Notes: a model not told the origin generated them from the sequence alone. 64,000 nt of DNA from Oscarella lobularis (GCF_947507565.1 NC_089184.1:1674001-1738000), one strand, 5' to 3'; shown: positions 34,597-48,181, counted from the stretch's first letter. Made by a program: numbers and translations.

Positions 34597-35251
34597 ATGA
34601 AATTCACTTTGTTCCTGGTCAGTATATAAACCGAACCCGCAACACGTCAACCTTTATCACATCATTCTTTAGGTTGCATCGGCGCTCCTACTCCTTCGAA
34701 TCAACGCACGCAGCACTAAAATCGCCAAGCGCGCCGTCTGCCGAGCAAAAAACCCTATGACGCCCGACGCTATAATTGCCTCTCTAAAGTCTCCCAACTC
34801 GCAATACGTCATAGAGACTCGCTACGCCGGCGTCGCCAATACGCGAGTGGACGTGAGCGCGGCCGGGCTGCAGGCGTGCGACTACACACAAATGACAACG
34901 CAGGCCGCGCTCGCTACAGCGAAAAAACTCGGCTACAACAGTTCGTTGTGTCCCACAACGTATCTGTGCAATATCCAACCGGGGCGCGTGCCCGAAACGA
35001 TTCTCTTCGCCGAGAATCTTCAGTACGAATGCGCGTGCGGACTCGGCCAATGCGAGTATTCGTATATCGGCCAGGAAGTGTCCGAGGACGTGTGCGACTC
35101 TACGTTGGGAATGACGGTCCGGAAAGACTATATCATTCCCGTTCGAATTGCTGGTCGCTGCGTTTTCAGGGAGAACTACAAGAAGTATCAAGGCAATTTT
35201 ATGAAATGTGTCGGGTTCAATTCGCCACCTTCTGCGTACGGAGTGAAATAG
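34597..35251 (+). CDS. Small secreted cysteine-rich protein, IL-17-like cystine-knot candidate
   Basis: Two exons, 34597-34617 and 34673-35251, 199 residues. The signal peptide KFTLFLVASALLLLRINA is split by the intron and followed by a dibasic KR that could be a processing site. The mature part has about eleven cysteines. The stretch RVPETILFAE followed by YECACGLGQCEY, then MTVRKDYIIPVRIAGRC, recalls the IL-17 fold signature (R-x-P-x-x-I-x-x-A-x-C-x-C-x-x-C, then a VxR strand and a late Cys). Such proteins are secreted cytokine-like ligands. Alternatives are another cystine-knot growth factor or an unrelated secreted defence protein. Function is inferred from pattern only. Confidence 0.6.
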
Positions 35252-35739
35252 GCGACCGTTTTTCTATTGACTAATTTTATGAACAGTCACGCTGTAAATT
35301 TACTTTCTCTTGACAAATACATATACTGAGGGTTTGAGTACGTATTTCTATAAGCCGGCTCACCTTGCACGTTTCGGAAAAGGATTCTGTATATTCGCCT
35401 TTGCTTGCCAACGCTTATCTAGAGCCCTGAAAGGCACAAAAAATAATTCAAACCTAAGCATCTACTGTAGTAACAACCGCCTAGAGCGTCATGAAACGCG
35501 CTTTCAATTCTACGCCTTCGTCTGAGACTCTAATAGCAACAGATAATTACAGACTTGAAGACATCAGAAACTAAAGTCTACTGCTACTCAGTAAACGACC
35601 AGAAAAAAAAACGTGGAAAAGTGCGGAGACTCGGAGAGAAACAAAGACACGCAACGAGAAAACTGCTCTATCAGTGTCTTACCCGTGTACAACAAAAGAA
35701 AGGAAGAAAGAAAGAAAGAAAAGAGAGAGAGAGAGAGAA

Positions 35740-35782
<43 letters not shown>

Positions 35783-35783
35783 T
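35252..35783. other. Convergent intergenic region
   Basis: No gene seen. It holds the 3' ends of the plus-strand secreted gene and of the minus-strand TSP1/Ig/PLAC gene, and a GA microsatellite at its right edge. Confidence 0.6.
35697..35780. repeat. Polypurine (GAAA)n/(GA)n microsatellite
   Basis: About 80 nt of pure purine sequence, GAAA-type units passing into (AG)n, ending three bases before the stop codon of the TSP1/PLAC gene on the other strand. Open frames through it are low-complexity artefacts. Confidence 0.95.
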
Positions 35784-38700
35784 CTAAGAGCGATGCTGGC
35801 GGCAGGAGGCGCAGCAGCGATAGAAATTGAGGTCAAGATCACAGAATCGTTTGCTCGCCATTCTCTCGCAGTAGGGGCCGCTCACCCTGTCTCTACACGG
35901 GCCGTCGCCTACACAAAACATCGTAAACAATTGAGAAAGGCGGGCTATGGGAAATAACTAAACGTACATGGGCCCTCGAAACAGGCCTTTAAGTGCGGAG
36001 GTCGAAGGCGGCCGCGGCACCCGTCAGCTCTCTCTCGCGTGCAAGCATCGACACAAGTAACAGCTCTCCTCTTGACTCCAATACCGCAATTCGCGGAACA
36101 CTAAATACAAATCTCCCTCAAGACAATGCACGCGAACTTGCTTTTATTGCGCATACTGGACCAAATGCGGACGGTTCCCAGATGGTTTTTGGCGGTCTGC
36201 TACCGGTGTAATCGCATCTTTCCTCGGTCTCTGGTTTGTTGGCCGAAGAGTGAGCATAGCAGTTGCTTTCGTTCACTATCACTCCGTTCGTCGTGACAAT
36301 GCACGTAACCGTACGACGATGACGACAGTCGCGGGCGCACTACATCCGAAGAAAGAATCAATTTTAGAAAACGAAGAACTATTATCAGACGAACGTACTC
36401 TTGACCAGCGTCCCTCTGTCCAGCCAAAACTGCACGGATCACACGGCCGTCGCGTAGCCGGACGAGAGTCTCTCGATGGAGGCCTCGGTCGACCGGATCG
36501 AGTCGATCGAGAGGGGTACCAATAATACTGATCGCAGACCGTATTCTCGACCGTCTCCGTAACGCCTCCTCTCGTACAGAGACACTCAAGATCTCGTGTC
36601 TGCTCGCGGTCACCGACAGCGGGATCATCGCATGACGGCGTGCATTCGCTCCACGGTCCCGGCACGTACTCGACGGTGTCGCACGGGCACGGCTTGGCGC
36701 ACGATCTCTCACTAGGCGGCGGCGTCAGGCCATTGTTTTGGCACCTTTCCGTCGCCACGGTGACCCGATTGCCTTCGATGCGACACGTGCACGTGACGAA
36801 TCGCGTCTCAACAGCGTCGTCGCCGCACGGCTTATTGCACGGCGAAAAGCGCGTCGTCTGGAATCTATAATTCACGCACGGGCACTCTTCGGGATTGCAA
36901 TACTCGAACGCAGGCGATTTGCTGAGACCGGCGTCGTTGATGCACACCAAGTCGTCGGTCGGCACGCCGTCGCACATGCACGTGGATACGACGACGCGCG
37001 TGCCGTTTCCGCATGATTTCGAGCAATCCGACGTGGTGATATTCCACGTGGCCGTCGGACATTCACAGCGACTTCGACGACACTCTTGACTGTTGGGCGG
37101 CCTTGAGGCTCTTGCGCTGCACCGGTTCTCGTCCGTATCAACTTCCAGAACGCCGTCGCGATAGCAACTGCACGTGATATTGCGCGTTTCCACGCCGTCG
37201 CCGCACGTTGCCGAGCAGTCTGACCACGGGCCGGGGCTCCACCTGTGATTGACGCACGGACATTGTTCAGGATTGCAACTCCGCTCATCCTCTGGACGCG
37301 CTCCGGCCGTTGACGACATCGCGCATTCCTCGCCGTTGACCTGCCGCGGAACGCCGGTGACGTTGCAGTTGCATCGAATCAAGCGATACTGACGGCCGCC
37401 GCCACACGATCTTGTACAGCCCGACCACGGGGAAGGATCCCACTGGTGATTCTCGCACTGGCACGGTGTGTAGCACGATTGCGAATCAATGCCTTGAACT
37501 CCTCCTTCTTCACAAAATCGCCCGTCGATGGCATTTCCTTCGCTGTCACGGCACGTCAGAGTGCGCGACTGCGTGCCATCGCCGCAGCTGTATACCGAGT
37601 CGAAGTTACACGGACCCCACGGGCCAGGCTCATACGTGCACACGCGCGTGCAACTTTCAACCGTACGAGGCATCCGTCCCAAACGACTGAAACAATTCGA
37701 ATCGCTCACAACTTGCTCGCCGTCGCTCGTTCGTTGTATGCAGGTGACATTGCGCGACTGCGTTCCAGAACCGCATCTGACTGAACAATCGCTATAGGCA
37801 GTAACATCCCATAGATACAGGGGACAGGCATCTATTCCAAATCCACAACTTTCCAGTGCCGGCGGTTGGATACCTGGGCACTGGCTGTCGTCAACGATCT
37901 CCGTTCGGCCTGGTGATGTTTCTGCTTCACAGAAGACGTCTCGCCTTCGAACTCCGTCGCAGGAAGCGGAGCAGTCACCAAATGGTCCCACCACCCATCT
38001 ACAAATACATCGTAATTTTTAATTATTTTATTATTTGGTATCGATACGCACACTCCCTCGCAGTCGGCGTCCTTGCAATCTTCGCGAAAGTGAATGGGTC
38101 GTTGCTGACCGGCGCAGTTCTCTAGCGGCAGAACGGCGTCGTTCGTTCTATTTCGGCATTCGGACACGACAAGTCTCGTGCCCAATCCGCACGTCGCCGA
38201 GCACGGCTCGCGAACGACGACCCAACGAGCCTGAGGTTCTGAAAAAAAAGGACGATTCAAAAAGCCAAACCAGCTGCATGCGCGCACATTCCTTACGCTC
38301 AACGGTGAGAGTGAGCGTCGTTACATCTTCTCCAAGCCTGTTTGTCGCTCTGCACGTATAATTCGCCGAGTCGTCCAGGCTGACGTCGTTGATCTGTAGC
38401 CGCCCGTCGGGAAGGGCATTGAAGCGACGGCTCGTCGGGTCGATCTCCTCCCCGTTGCGGAACCAGACAACGGTTGGCGGAGGGGTTCCCGTCGCGTTGC
38501 AATCGAGAGTGACTAGATCCTGGGGTACCACTCTCAGTGCTTGAGTTCTGGAGGGAGGATACACCCTTGAGCCGCCTGTGGTTTGGTCCACTTCCAATAT
38601 AATAGACGGAGATCCTTACGTGTCCAGATAGAGAACAACACAACAAGAATAATAACATTTAGTCTTACTGAAAACTTGAATGGGAGTTTCGGCTTCATCT

Positions 38701-41700
38701 TTTCCCGCAGCATTTTCCACAATTGCCTTGTACGTACCCGTGTGGCGCTCGTTCGCAAAGTTAATGCACAGCGTCCCATCTTCTGAAACCTCTACGCGAT
38801 CTGAAGAGTCGCCTTGCTGTAATACGGTTCCGTCGGGAAGCACCCAACGCGTAAACGTTTGATCTCGCGGAATTCCCGTGCCATCCTTCAACGGAGCTTC
38901 GACGCAGATTCGATTTCCGGCTAAAATTTCGGCTCGCTGTCGAATAATATACGTTTGATCCTTAGTTAGGTCTCGTAGACCGGGGTCTGGCGGCGTATCA
39001 ATGAATTCGGGAGCAACTGAAAGGAAAGAAAACTCCTCAGAAACCGTCTATATCTGCGACGTAACCAAGCGCAACGCGTGACGCCTTTCGTCCGTACGAA
39101 CTGCCTACTCTAGATCTATGTATCAACAGTGCCTTACTTATGCAAGATACGACTGGGGAGCCAGGACATCCCCGACTCTGTCCCATGGGTTTGGGCTGAG
39201 GACACCGATTGTCAGCGACATCGATGACGTCGCCGTTTCTCCGCAGTTGCTTGCAAACGATAACCTCCGTCTGAGTTCCTTCGCACGTTGCCGAGCATTC
39301 ACCGAATCGTCCAGTCATTTCCCACCTTAATTAATTAAAATTAAAGTTGAAAATGAGTAATAAGATTGTTACTCTGGTGGACAGTCTTCTCTGTTGCAAC
39401 TGGCCGGCGGCGGACTAGTGGGACGCGGTTCGACAGTACAGTGAAGATCATTGTCTTCCCGAGATCGAGTCTTCTCGTTCCAGCAAACAACCCTTTGCCC
39501 ACGGACTCCTGCAAGGCAAATTTCGTATTATAAGCCAGAAACGCACGGGATTGCTAACGAAAACTTACCCATATTACCGCACGTGCGAGAGCAGTCTCCA
39601 AATTCACGGACCCTCCAACTATAATCTGCGACTCGCACGTATTAGTCTGAGCAAAGAGAGAGACCAATAGCGACAGCCATACCGATCACAGTCAGCACCG
39701 TCGTTTCGGTAGCCGACCCGCCGATGTTGGTCACGGCCGCCCTGTACGGACCGTCGTCGTCAAACGTAACGTCGGTAATTCGTAGCGTGTAGTCGTCCAA
39801 GACGCGGAATCGACCGCTACGTTCGCCGCGCCTCAAAACCGTCCCGTCGGGCAACGTCCAGGTGAACTGGATAGGCGGGGTGACTCGGTCGATGATCGTC
39901 GCCGCGATGTCCAAACGTCTGCCGCGACGCATGATAACTCGGTCGCCAACGTCGATGCGTTGATTTTCGATAGGTATGGGAAGACTGGGATCGAGAGTGG
40001 GACTATCTTCGCCTGGGATTATATCCGCCTTTCCTATATGTGTGTATGGATATACGCGCATTAGCGGCAGAAGGATCGACGTTTCTCACGTATGACGGTA
40101 ACTCGCGAAACTGCCGTATCTTCGCCGACTTCGTTCGTCGCCGTCGCCGTGAACGTGCCTCCGTCGTCCAACTGAATATTATCTACTACAAGCTGGCCGT
40201 CGTCTCTCACGGAAAAACGACCGCGTCGCTCGTTCACGCCGAGAGTTGATCCATCAGGAAGGGTCCACTGAACGTCCGGATCGGGAATGCCTTCCACTAC
40301 GCGAGCGCGTATGACGAGACGATTGCCTTCGATGATAAGCACATCCTGAGCAACGTCGATCGTTTGGCCTTCGTCAGGAATCGGTCGCTCAGGCTGGTTG
40401 TACGGAGGAGGATCAAAAAATTTCGGCGGAACTTTTTGAACGAAACAAAAGATAATTAGTAGTCTGAAAAGGGGAATGAGGAAGGCATGCCTGGGCAGGG
40501 ATCTCGATTGCACGGCTCCGGTGGCGGCGTTGTAGGCTTATCAGGACAGCAATTGATTTCATCTACTGAGGCAGCCGAACTTGAATCGTTCCTGCAAAAA
40601 ACGAGTGCCGGCTTGATGCCTAAAAACAACAAGACAATAAGGAAGGCATACAGTACATGCTCATTCTAAATTAACCTAGTGGACCACAGGTGTGAGTACA
40701 CGAGCCAATAACGATACTCCAACTACTCAAAAAGTCGTCAGGTCAGAAAATCACAAAGAATGCAATCACCTGTATCCTAATATAAAATAGGGTTATAGAA
40801 AACAGTGCCTATATGTCACAATGAATGAATGATGCTTACGATAGATGGAAATTGTCGAACTCAGTGTGACCGATCCTTCGGAATTCGTCGCCGTCGCGCT
40901 GTATACACCCGCGTTGCCGGTCGTCGTGCCAGCGACAGTCAGACGAGTGCCGTCGGCGTTGACGCGCACGTTTCCCGATCTTCCGCCAGCGCCCAACGTC
41001 TCGCCGGACGGCAACGTCCAGACGAACGACGGATCTGGCACGGCGCCCGGTTTCAGTCGAGCGACAATGACGAGGCGCTGGTCTTCTTTTATGGTAGCGT
41101 CTTGACCCAACAAGATATCGAGATTTTCACAGGGAATAGGACGCACTTGAATGAGAGGCGGGGGCTCGTCAAACTCGGGTCCCGCTGACGATGAGACAGT
41201 TGTATTAACCAATTAAAGAGAAACGTCATCTTGACGAGTTACTTGGACAAGGAATTCGATTGCATGGCTCCGGTAGCGGAGTCGCAGGCTTCTCAGCACA
41301 GCAATTGGCTTCAGCTACTGTGGCACCCGAACTTGAATCGTTCCTGCATAGAACGATTGCCGGCTTGATGCCTAAAAATAACAAGACAATAAGGAAGGCA
41401 TACAGTACATGCTCATTCTAAATTAACCTAGTGGACCACAGGTGTGAGTACACGAGCCAATAACGACATCCCAACTATTATTCAAAGGTCATTCTCAGTA
41501 CGTGAGACAACTGCAAAGAATCACCTGTATCCTATTAAAAATATCGTATAGAAAATAGTCACCGTGAACGACGATGCTTACGATCGACGGTAATTGTTGA
41601 AGACAGCGTGTCCGATCCTTCGGAATTGGTCGCCGTTGCGCTGTATGAACCCACGTCGCTTGGCGCTATGCCACTAACCGTAAGAAGTGTGCCGGCACCG

Positions 41701-44700
41701 TTGACTTGAGCGTTCCCCGAACTCTGGCCGGCGCCCAACGTCGCGCCGGACGGCAACGTCCAGACGAACGTGGGGGCTGGCGTGACGCCAGGGCCCAGCT
41801 GAGCGGTAATGACAAGACTATACCCCTCGTGAACAATGGCGTTTTGGCCCAGAAAGATGCTGACGTTGGCGCAGGGAAGTGGACGCGTTTGAACGAGAGT
41901 ATCGGGTTTGGTCAACACCGGTATCGCTGACAACGTGAAAATTGCATTTAAAACCGCCGGAGAAAAATTCATCTCGACGTCTTACTTGGACAAGGAATTC
42001 GATTGCACGGTTCCGGTAGCGGAGTCACAGGCTTCGGATCACAACAGTTGATCTCATCCACTGAGCCACCCGAATTGTCCTCGCATAGAACGAGTGACGG
42101 TTTGATGCCTATAAATGACAAAACAGTAAGTAAGGTATACAGAACACGTTGACTCGCACTTCACCGTCAGTTCCACAGGTGCGAGTACACGAGCCAGTTA
42201 CAACACGCCAACTATTCAAAAAAAAGGTCGTTACGTTACGTTCTGTAGAAATTCGCAAAGAAATCCTTTATCACCTGAATCCTATTAAAACGTAGCATAA
42301 ATAAAAACGCTGTACATTCTACCATTCAACGGTGCTTACGTTCGACGGTAATCGTTGAATTCAGCGTCGCTGATCCTTCGGAATTGGACGCCGTTGCGAT
42401 GTACAAACCCGCGTCGCCTGTCGCTATGCCAGTGACAGTCAGACGCGTGCCGGCGGCGTTGACGCGCACGTTCTCCACTCTCTCGCCGGCGCGCAGCGTC
42501 TCGCCGGAGGGCAACGTCCAGTTGAACGAGGGAGCCGGTTCGGCGCCCGGTTGCAGTTGAGCGACAATGACAAGGCGCTGTCCCTCTTTAATGATAGCGT
42601 TTTGACCCAACGAGATGTCGAGATTTTCACAGGGAATTGGAAACATTTGAACAAGAGGTTCGGGCATGACAAACACGGGTGGCACTGACGGACGTAACAG
42701 TTGCATTTACAGAGAAACTCATCTAAATGTCTTACCTGGACAAGGAATTCGATTGCACGGCTCCGGTGGCGGCTGAACAGGCTTTATCAAATGGCCGCAG
42801 TTTACTTCGTCCACAGTCATTGCATTAGCATCAATACAGATGACGAGTGAAGGCTTAACACCTAAAACATTTCAACAATGCTTAGCAAACCGTAATACAT
42901 GTAAGGTTGTCACAATTATCAGCAGAGTAAAGGCGGCGTTATTATTATTACTATACCAAATGTAATGTGATTAGGCCGTTCTCAACTTCTCGCTCTTTGG
43001 AGGGAGGAGAAGCAGGATTAGGTGGTGCAAGACGTACCTTCTGGTCCACAAGTATGCGTGCACGATCCAACAATAACGTTATACCTAAAAAACAAAGTGA
43101 GGGCTTGTTCACCAGAAAAAATGCTGACGTACCGAAAACCTAAAAGAAAAAAGAACGTCATGACTAAACACGAGACAGACAATCTGTCACTTACTTCTCA
43201 CTGTCACCGTCGTACTTCCCGTCACCGAACCGGCTCGATTCGTCGCCGTCACCGTATACACTCCTTCATCCCCCAGTTCAATGTTAGTCACCTCGAGCGA
43301 TCCGTTGGCTAGCGCTCGATATCTCCCCGACGTCTGGCCGGGCGAGAGAGACGAGCCGTCGGGAAGCGACCACGAGATCGACGCGGGCGGCGTTGCCGCC
43401 GTCAACTCGGCGTTAACGAGAAGTCGCCGACCTGCGAGGATAAAAACGTCTTGATTGACGTCAATTGAGAAGTCCTCATTGGGTATCGGCGACGGTTCGT
43501 CGAGCGGCTCAACCGACTTCAAAACAGGCGGTTCTGTTAACAAACAGAGAATTGTTACGACGTCAAACATGATATTGCGTTCTCACCGACGACCGTCACT
43601 TGCGATCGTCCTGTTGTCGATCCGGCATCGTTTGTCGCCGTGGCGACAAACATTCCACCGTCTCCCACCTGCATATTGCTTGCCGTCAGTCGACGTCCAT
43701 TGGGCGACACGCGATAACGACCGGATCGTTCGCCGGCGCCGAGAGTCCCTCCGTCCGGGAGCGTCCAGACCACTGTCGGATTAGGCGATCCCTCCGTCAC
43801 GACGGCGTCAATCACGAGTTCATTTCCCGAACGGATAAGAATGTTTTGACCCAGTTCAATCGATTGATCGACGTTACGAATGGGGTCGGTCTGAGCCGGT
43901 GGCGTAGGCGGAGTTCGGAATACGGGAGGCTCTATGAAAATACGAGTCAGAAGAGAAAAGAACGACTTCGGTTCGGTCTACCTATGACGGTCACCGCAGT
44001 CGTCCCCGTTGCAGTTCCCACTTCGTTTTCTGCCGTGGCTACGTACGATCCCCTGTCTGAGTCCTGTATTCCCTGGATCGTCAGCCGCGTTCCGTTGGAC
44101 GAAACGCTGACCCTGTCCGACGATTCGCCTGCTGACAAGGTCGTGCCGTCCGGCAATGTCCACGTGATTGTCGGAGTAGGAAAGCCAGAAATGACCTGGG
44201 CATCGATTGTTAGCTGATTATCTTTGAGTATCGTCACGTTTTGTCCGAGAGTGACGGACCAATCGCCGTCGCGGACAGGGAACGTTTGATCGAGAGGATC
44301 AGGAGTTGCAAGTACCGGCGGTTCTACGTAGAAGGTAAGGTATGCTTTTCCTTAGAAATTGCTACTAACTAGGACATGGAATTCGATTGCATGGCTCAGG
44401 TAAAGGCTGCGGAGGTCGAGTAGCTGAGTTGCAGTTAACTGCGTCATCAGTTCTCCCTTCTAATTCGTCTCGACACAGTAGCAAAAATGGAGTAATGCCT
44501 TAGAAGCAAAAGTAATAATAGTGCAGTTGATCGTTTATTAACTCACCTTGATCCCCACATGTGTGAGTGCAAGATCCTTTGATCGTCTCCCAACTAAACA
44601 CCAATTGCTCTCAAAACTGCCAACTTCAATTCCATAGAACTTACTTGAATACTAGAAAAGAAGAAAATCACATTACGGATCTCGTTCAACGACAAAGCGA

Positions 44701-46225
44701 TTTACTCACGAAGAACTTTGAGCGTCGTCGACGCGGTGTCCGTTCCTTGCGAATTCGTCGCCGTCACCGTGTACGTGCCGTCGTCGCTGCGTCGAACGTC
44801 GTCGATGCGAAGAGCGCCGTTCTGCGTGATTCGGACGCCGTTTGACGTCTCGCCGGGGCCGAGCTTCGAGCCGTTGGGAAGCGTCCACTCGATCGACGGA
44901 TCCGGCACGCAGCCGACGACGATCCTCGAGTTGACTCTCATCGATTGACCCTGATGCATACTTACGTTTTGACCGGCGTCGATGGTAAAACCTTGATACG
45001 GAACAGTGTCTGGCTGCACCAAAGGATCGGCTTCAAAGATCATGGGCGGCTCTAAACTAAGACAATGCAAAGGAAATAGGCAAAGGGGAATAAAGACAGC
45101 TCTAACCGGGACAGCAAGGATTGTCCGGCACGCACGGTCGCGGTGACGGCAGCTCGGGCTTATCGAGATGCAGGCAATTGCTGTCGTCGACTACAGCTCC
45201 TCCGCTCTTGACGTTAATGCAAAAAATCGAAGCGCTTTGCGTCCCTAGATAATTAAATGTCGCCCCACGTGAACGATAGATAACCATTCATTGAATGAAA
45301 TCGTCTACCTGGTCCGCACGTCGCTGAACAATCGCTCCAGACGATATTCCACCTACAGGGAAGACAGGCCGTATACAAGAGAACAATTGAAGAACAAATT
45401 AGACGCACACCTGTAGCCTGCAATGCAAAAGGAAGCTTAGCAAAAATAAACAGAAACCCCCCCACAGCGTCCTACTTAGAACGGTGACGGTCGACGTGAT
45501 GCTGTCTGAGCCGGCGCTGTTCGAAGCCGTAACTTTGTAGTTGCCCTCATCGCCCAATCCAATGTTTGTAATCACAAGAGTTCCGTTGTCGTGCACTTGA
45601 AATCGACCCGACGTCTCGCCGGAATTCACCGTTTCGCCGCCGGGAAGCGACCACGAAAACGTCGCCGTTGGAATTCCCGGCTTGGCCATATTCACATCGA
45701 TCCACAGGGAATTGTTGGCGTGGATTTGCACATTTTGGCCAGCTGCAATAGCGTTATTGCCGCCGGGAATGGGTGGATTCTGTACGAGCGGCTGTGGAAC
45801 CGCGATCATGGGCGGCTCTGGATAAAAAAGGTCCTTGGAGAGAATCGAGTGCATCCGTGGGAAGTCACCTTCGCATGGTTTTCTGTTGCAAGGCTCCGGA
45901 GCTCGGTAAGGCGGCTTCGTATTTCGATCACAGTTGACCTCGTCGACAGTACCCCTCGGACCCAAGCAGACAGTAAGGGACGGTTTGACGCCTGAGAAGA
46001 CGCGCGTTGTCAACGTGGGAGAGGAGAGGAGCTAAGGCTACCGGTCGGTCCGCAAGTGGCGGTGCACGAACCAACGATTACGTTCCAACTTTAGGGCAGA
46101 CAAAGGAACAATGTTTTCAACTCCGTCGTCTTTGTCTCTAACTCTCGCTTTCACCTGAATTGAGCTGTTGCGTGCCCGACGAGTCCGAAAGCGAGAAGAG
46201 CAGCCAAAGACCAGAACGAAGTCAT
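35784..46225 (-). CDS. Array unit G: full-length secreted Ig/TSP1/PLAC protein
   Basis: Starts with a signal-peptide exon 46155-46225 (MTSFWSLAALLAFGLVGHAT). Next comes a TSP1 split over 46042-46088 (WNVIVGSCTATCGP) and about 45870-45994. Then alternating modules: Ig (about 45480-45820), TSP1, Ig (44705-45056), TSP1, three Ig in a row (43983-44325, 43585-43931, 43197-43533), TSP1, Ig, TSP1, Ig, TSP1, Ig, TSP1, Ig (40088-40434), Ig (39684-40038), two TSP1, Ig (38665-39018), Ig (38297-38550, the only one with both canonical cysteines), TSP1, the 1,600-nt exon 36399-37998 with nine TSP1 repeats, 36157-36339, 35968-36100, and a PLAC domain exon 35784-35908 (CERMASKRFCD ... RCCASC). Extracellular matrix or adhesion type. 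The C-terminal third has the same exon plan as the gene at 1-3964. Internal exon ends in the middle are approximate. Confidence 0.82.
40040..45480. repeat. Segmental duplication, copy 1 (inside unit G)
   Basis: This stretch and 49093-53815 (inside unit E) are almost base-identical across exons and introns. Offset is 8,335 bp for the part 43000-45480, about 8,310 bp for 41500-42700 and 9,053 bp for 40040-40510. The step comes from one extra TSP1-Ig module (about 740 bp, near 40700-41480) present only in this copy. Confidence 0.9.
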
Positions 46226-46884
46226 GGCTCTTTGCGCTCCCACCTTGAACCCAGTTGAGGCTGTCAGCGTGTGACAAAGGACCAATAAGTGGGCTCTTAT
46301 TGGATTAGCTCGATTCACCATTCGACGAACGGGATTCGCTGATTTCATTAGCCAGCACACGGAAGTGTGTTCAGTCTCAATCAATGGGAATGGAGCATCG
46401 ACTATCAGACGTCATCATGACGACCAATTACTATCGGACGCCATCATGACGACCGATAGGGGGTCCATAAAAGAAAAAAGAACTCTTTTGAACCATTTGT
46501 CTATTTCTCGGTGTCTCGTAGTCGGTTGACATACCGTTTGCGAAGACGATCTCGCAAGAGAAAGTGGTTTTGTTGTGGAAACAGGATTGCGCATGCTCAA
46601 AAAGCCTCACGGATCGGTTCCGATCCGATTGCCGGTCCGCTGCACGATTCGTCTGCTAGTAAGCGTTCCTATTACATTAGATTCCTGTCCTACTTCATTT
46701 GCGAATAAATAGTGTCATCACGCCGTCGCTCCCCCGCGGATGTATCAATGTAAACAGTTTATATATGCGCCCAAGACGTGGAATCGATTGCATATGATCT
46801 AATATGAGTTGACTATGAAGGGGTCGAGTCTCTATCATCTGCCTTCCACATGCAGTGATACATGCAACAGCTCGCGGCCCGGGG
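46226..46884. other. Spacer between array units F and G
   Basis: Holds the promoter region of unit G and the 3' flank of unit F. The part about 46535-46760 is repeated at about 57795-58010, in the 3' flank of unit C. No separate gene. Confidence 0.6.
46327..46348 (-). promoter_or_regulatory. Conserved upstream element of the array units
   Basis: The plus-strand word gaacgggattcgctgatttc is found 69-102 bp upstream of the start codon in unit G (46327), unit F (48105) and unit C (60439), and as gaacgggatttgctaatttc in unit E (55006) and nearly so in unit D (56045). In units E and F a ggataaaaag stretch lies about 35 bp from the start codon. This is the only long upstream conservation outside exons, so a shared promoter element is the natural reading, though recent common ancestry alone could explain it. 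Confidence 0.55.
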
Positions 46885-48025
46885 TCACTTCGGTATGACA
46901 ATCACTCGCGAAACTTCCGTAACCTCACCGACGCTGTTAGTCGCCGTTGCCGTGTATCGGCCCTGGTCGGCCAACTGAATGCGCTTCACCACAAGCGTGC
47001 CGCTTTTCTTAACGTAAATGCGGCCGCGTCGCTCTTTTGGGGTCGATCCATTCGGCAGGGTCCATGAAACAACCGGATCAGGAGTGCCGTTTACGCGAGC
47101 GCGTATGACGAGACGGCTGCCTTCGATGATAGCGACTTTCTGACCAATGTCAAATGTCGCGAAAGGAGGAGGATCGGCAAACTTGGGAAAGGCTTTTTGA
47201 AGAAAGAAAAGAATTAACGTTCCTTGGAGAGAATCAAGGAAGTGCATGGGAGAAGTCACCTTCGCATGGGAATCTGTTGCACGGCTCCGGAGCTTGGTAA
47301 GGCGGCTTCGTATTTGGATCACAGTTGACCTCGTCAACGGTTCCGCTTGGACCGAAGCAGACAGTAAGGGACGGTTTGACGCCTGAGAAGATGCGCGTTG
47401 TCAACGTGGGAGAGGAGAGGAGCTAAGGCTACCGGTCGGTCCGCAAGTGGCGGTGCACGAACCAACGATTACGTCCCAACTTTAGGGCAGACAAAGGAAC
47501 AGTGTTTTCAACTCCGTCTTCTTTGTCTCTAACTCTCGCTTTCACCTGAATTGAGCTGTTGGGTGTGTTGTAACCTCGATCGTGGTCGGCTCTGGAGTCG
47601 TGGGCGGCGGCTCTGGAGAGAAAAGGTCCTTTGGAGATCATCAAGGAAGTGCATCTTACGTGTGCCATTGCAGGGGAATCTGTTGCACGGTTCCGGAGCT
47701 TGGTAAGGAGGCGTCGTACCTTGATCACAGTTAATTTCGTCGACAACACCGCTTGAACCAATGCAGATAATAAGGGATGGTTTGACGCCTGAGAAGATGC
47801 GCGTTGTTAACGTGGGAGAGGAGAAGAGAGTAGAAGGCTACCGATCGGTCCGCAAGTGTGGGTGCACGAACCAACGATTCTGCTCCATCTTTAGGGCACA
47901 CAAAGGAACATTGTTTTCAACTCCGTCGTCTTTGTCTCTAACTCTCGCTTTCACCTGAATTCAGCTTCTGCGTGCCCGACGAGTCCGAAAGCGAGAAGAG
48001 TAGCCAAAGACCAGAACAAAGTCAT
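46885..48025 (-). CDS. Array unit F: short secreted TSP1-TSP1-Ig protein
   Basis: Signal peptide MTLFWSLATLLAFGLVGHAE at 48025, then a first TSP1 (WSRIVGSCTHTCGP; second half around 47640-47790), a short Thr/Pro-rich linker, a second TSP1 (half-exons about 47440-47490 and 47270-47395), and one Ig-like domain (about 46888-47195; FPKFADPPPF ... VSWTLPNGST ... YTATATNSVGEVT) ending in-frame with TGA at 46885. No splice donor is needed after the last domain, so this is a complete short gene and not just an exon set of unit G. Predicted secreted, no membrane anchor or PLAC domain. Confidence 0.72.
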
Positions 48026-48181
48026 AGCTCTTTCAGTCTTTTAAGTCTCTTTGTGAAAGGATAAAAAGGGGGCCCTTATTGCATTAGTTTGATCTCCAAT
48101 CGATGAACGGGATTCGCTGATTTCATCGTCTTGCACCACGGAAGTGTGTTCGTCTATGAAAACGGATCCAGTGACAGACTT

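Noticed and set aside
35555-35957. Open frames of Lys/Arg/Glu or Ser/Leu repeats
   Set aside because: Created by the GA microsatellite; the real coding content here is the PLAC exon on the minus strand.
43600-44217. 205-codon plus-strand frame, repeated at 51935
   Set aside because: Antisense of the Ig exons; its exact repetition only reflects the segmental duplication.
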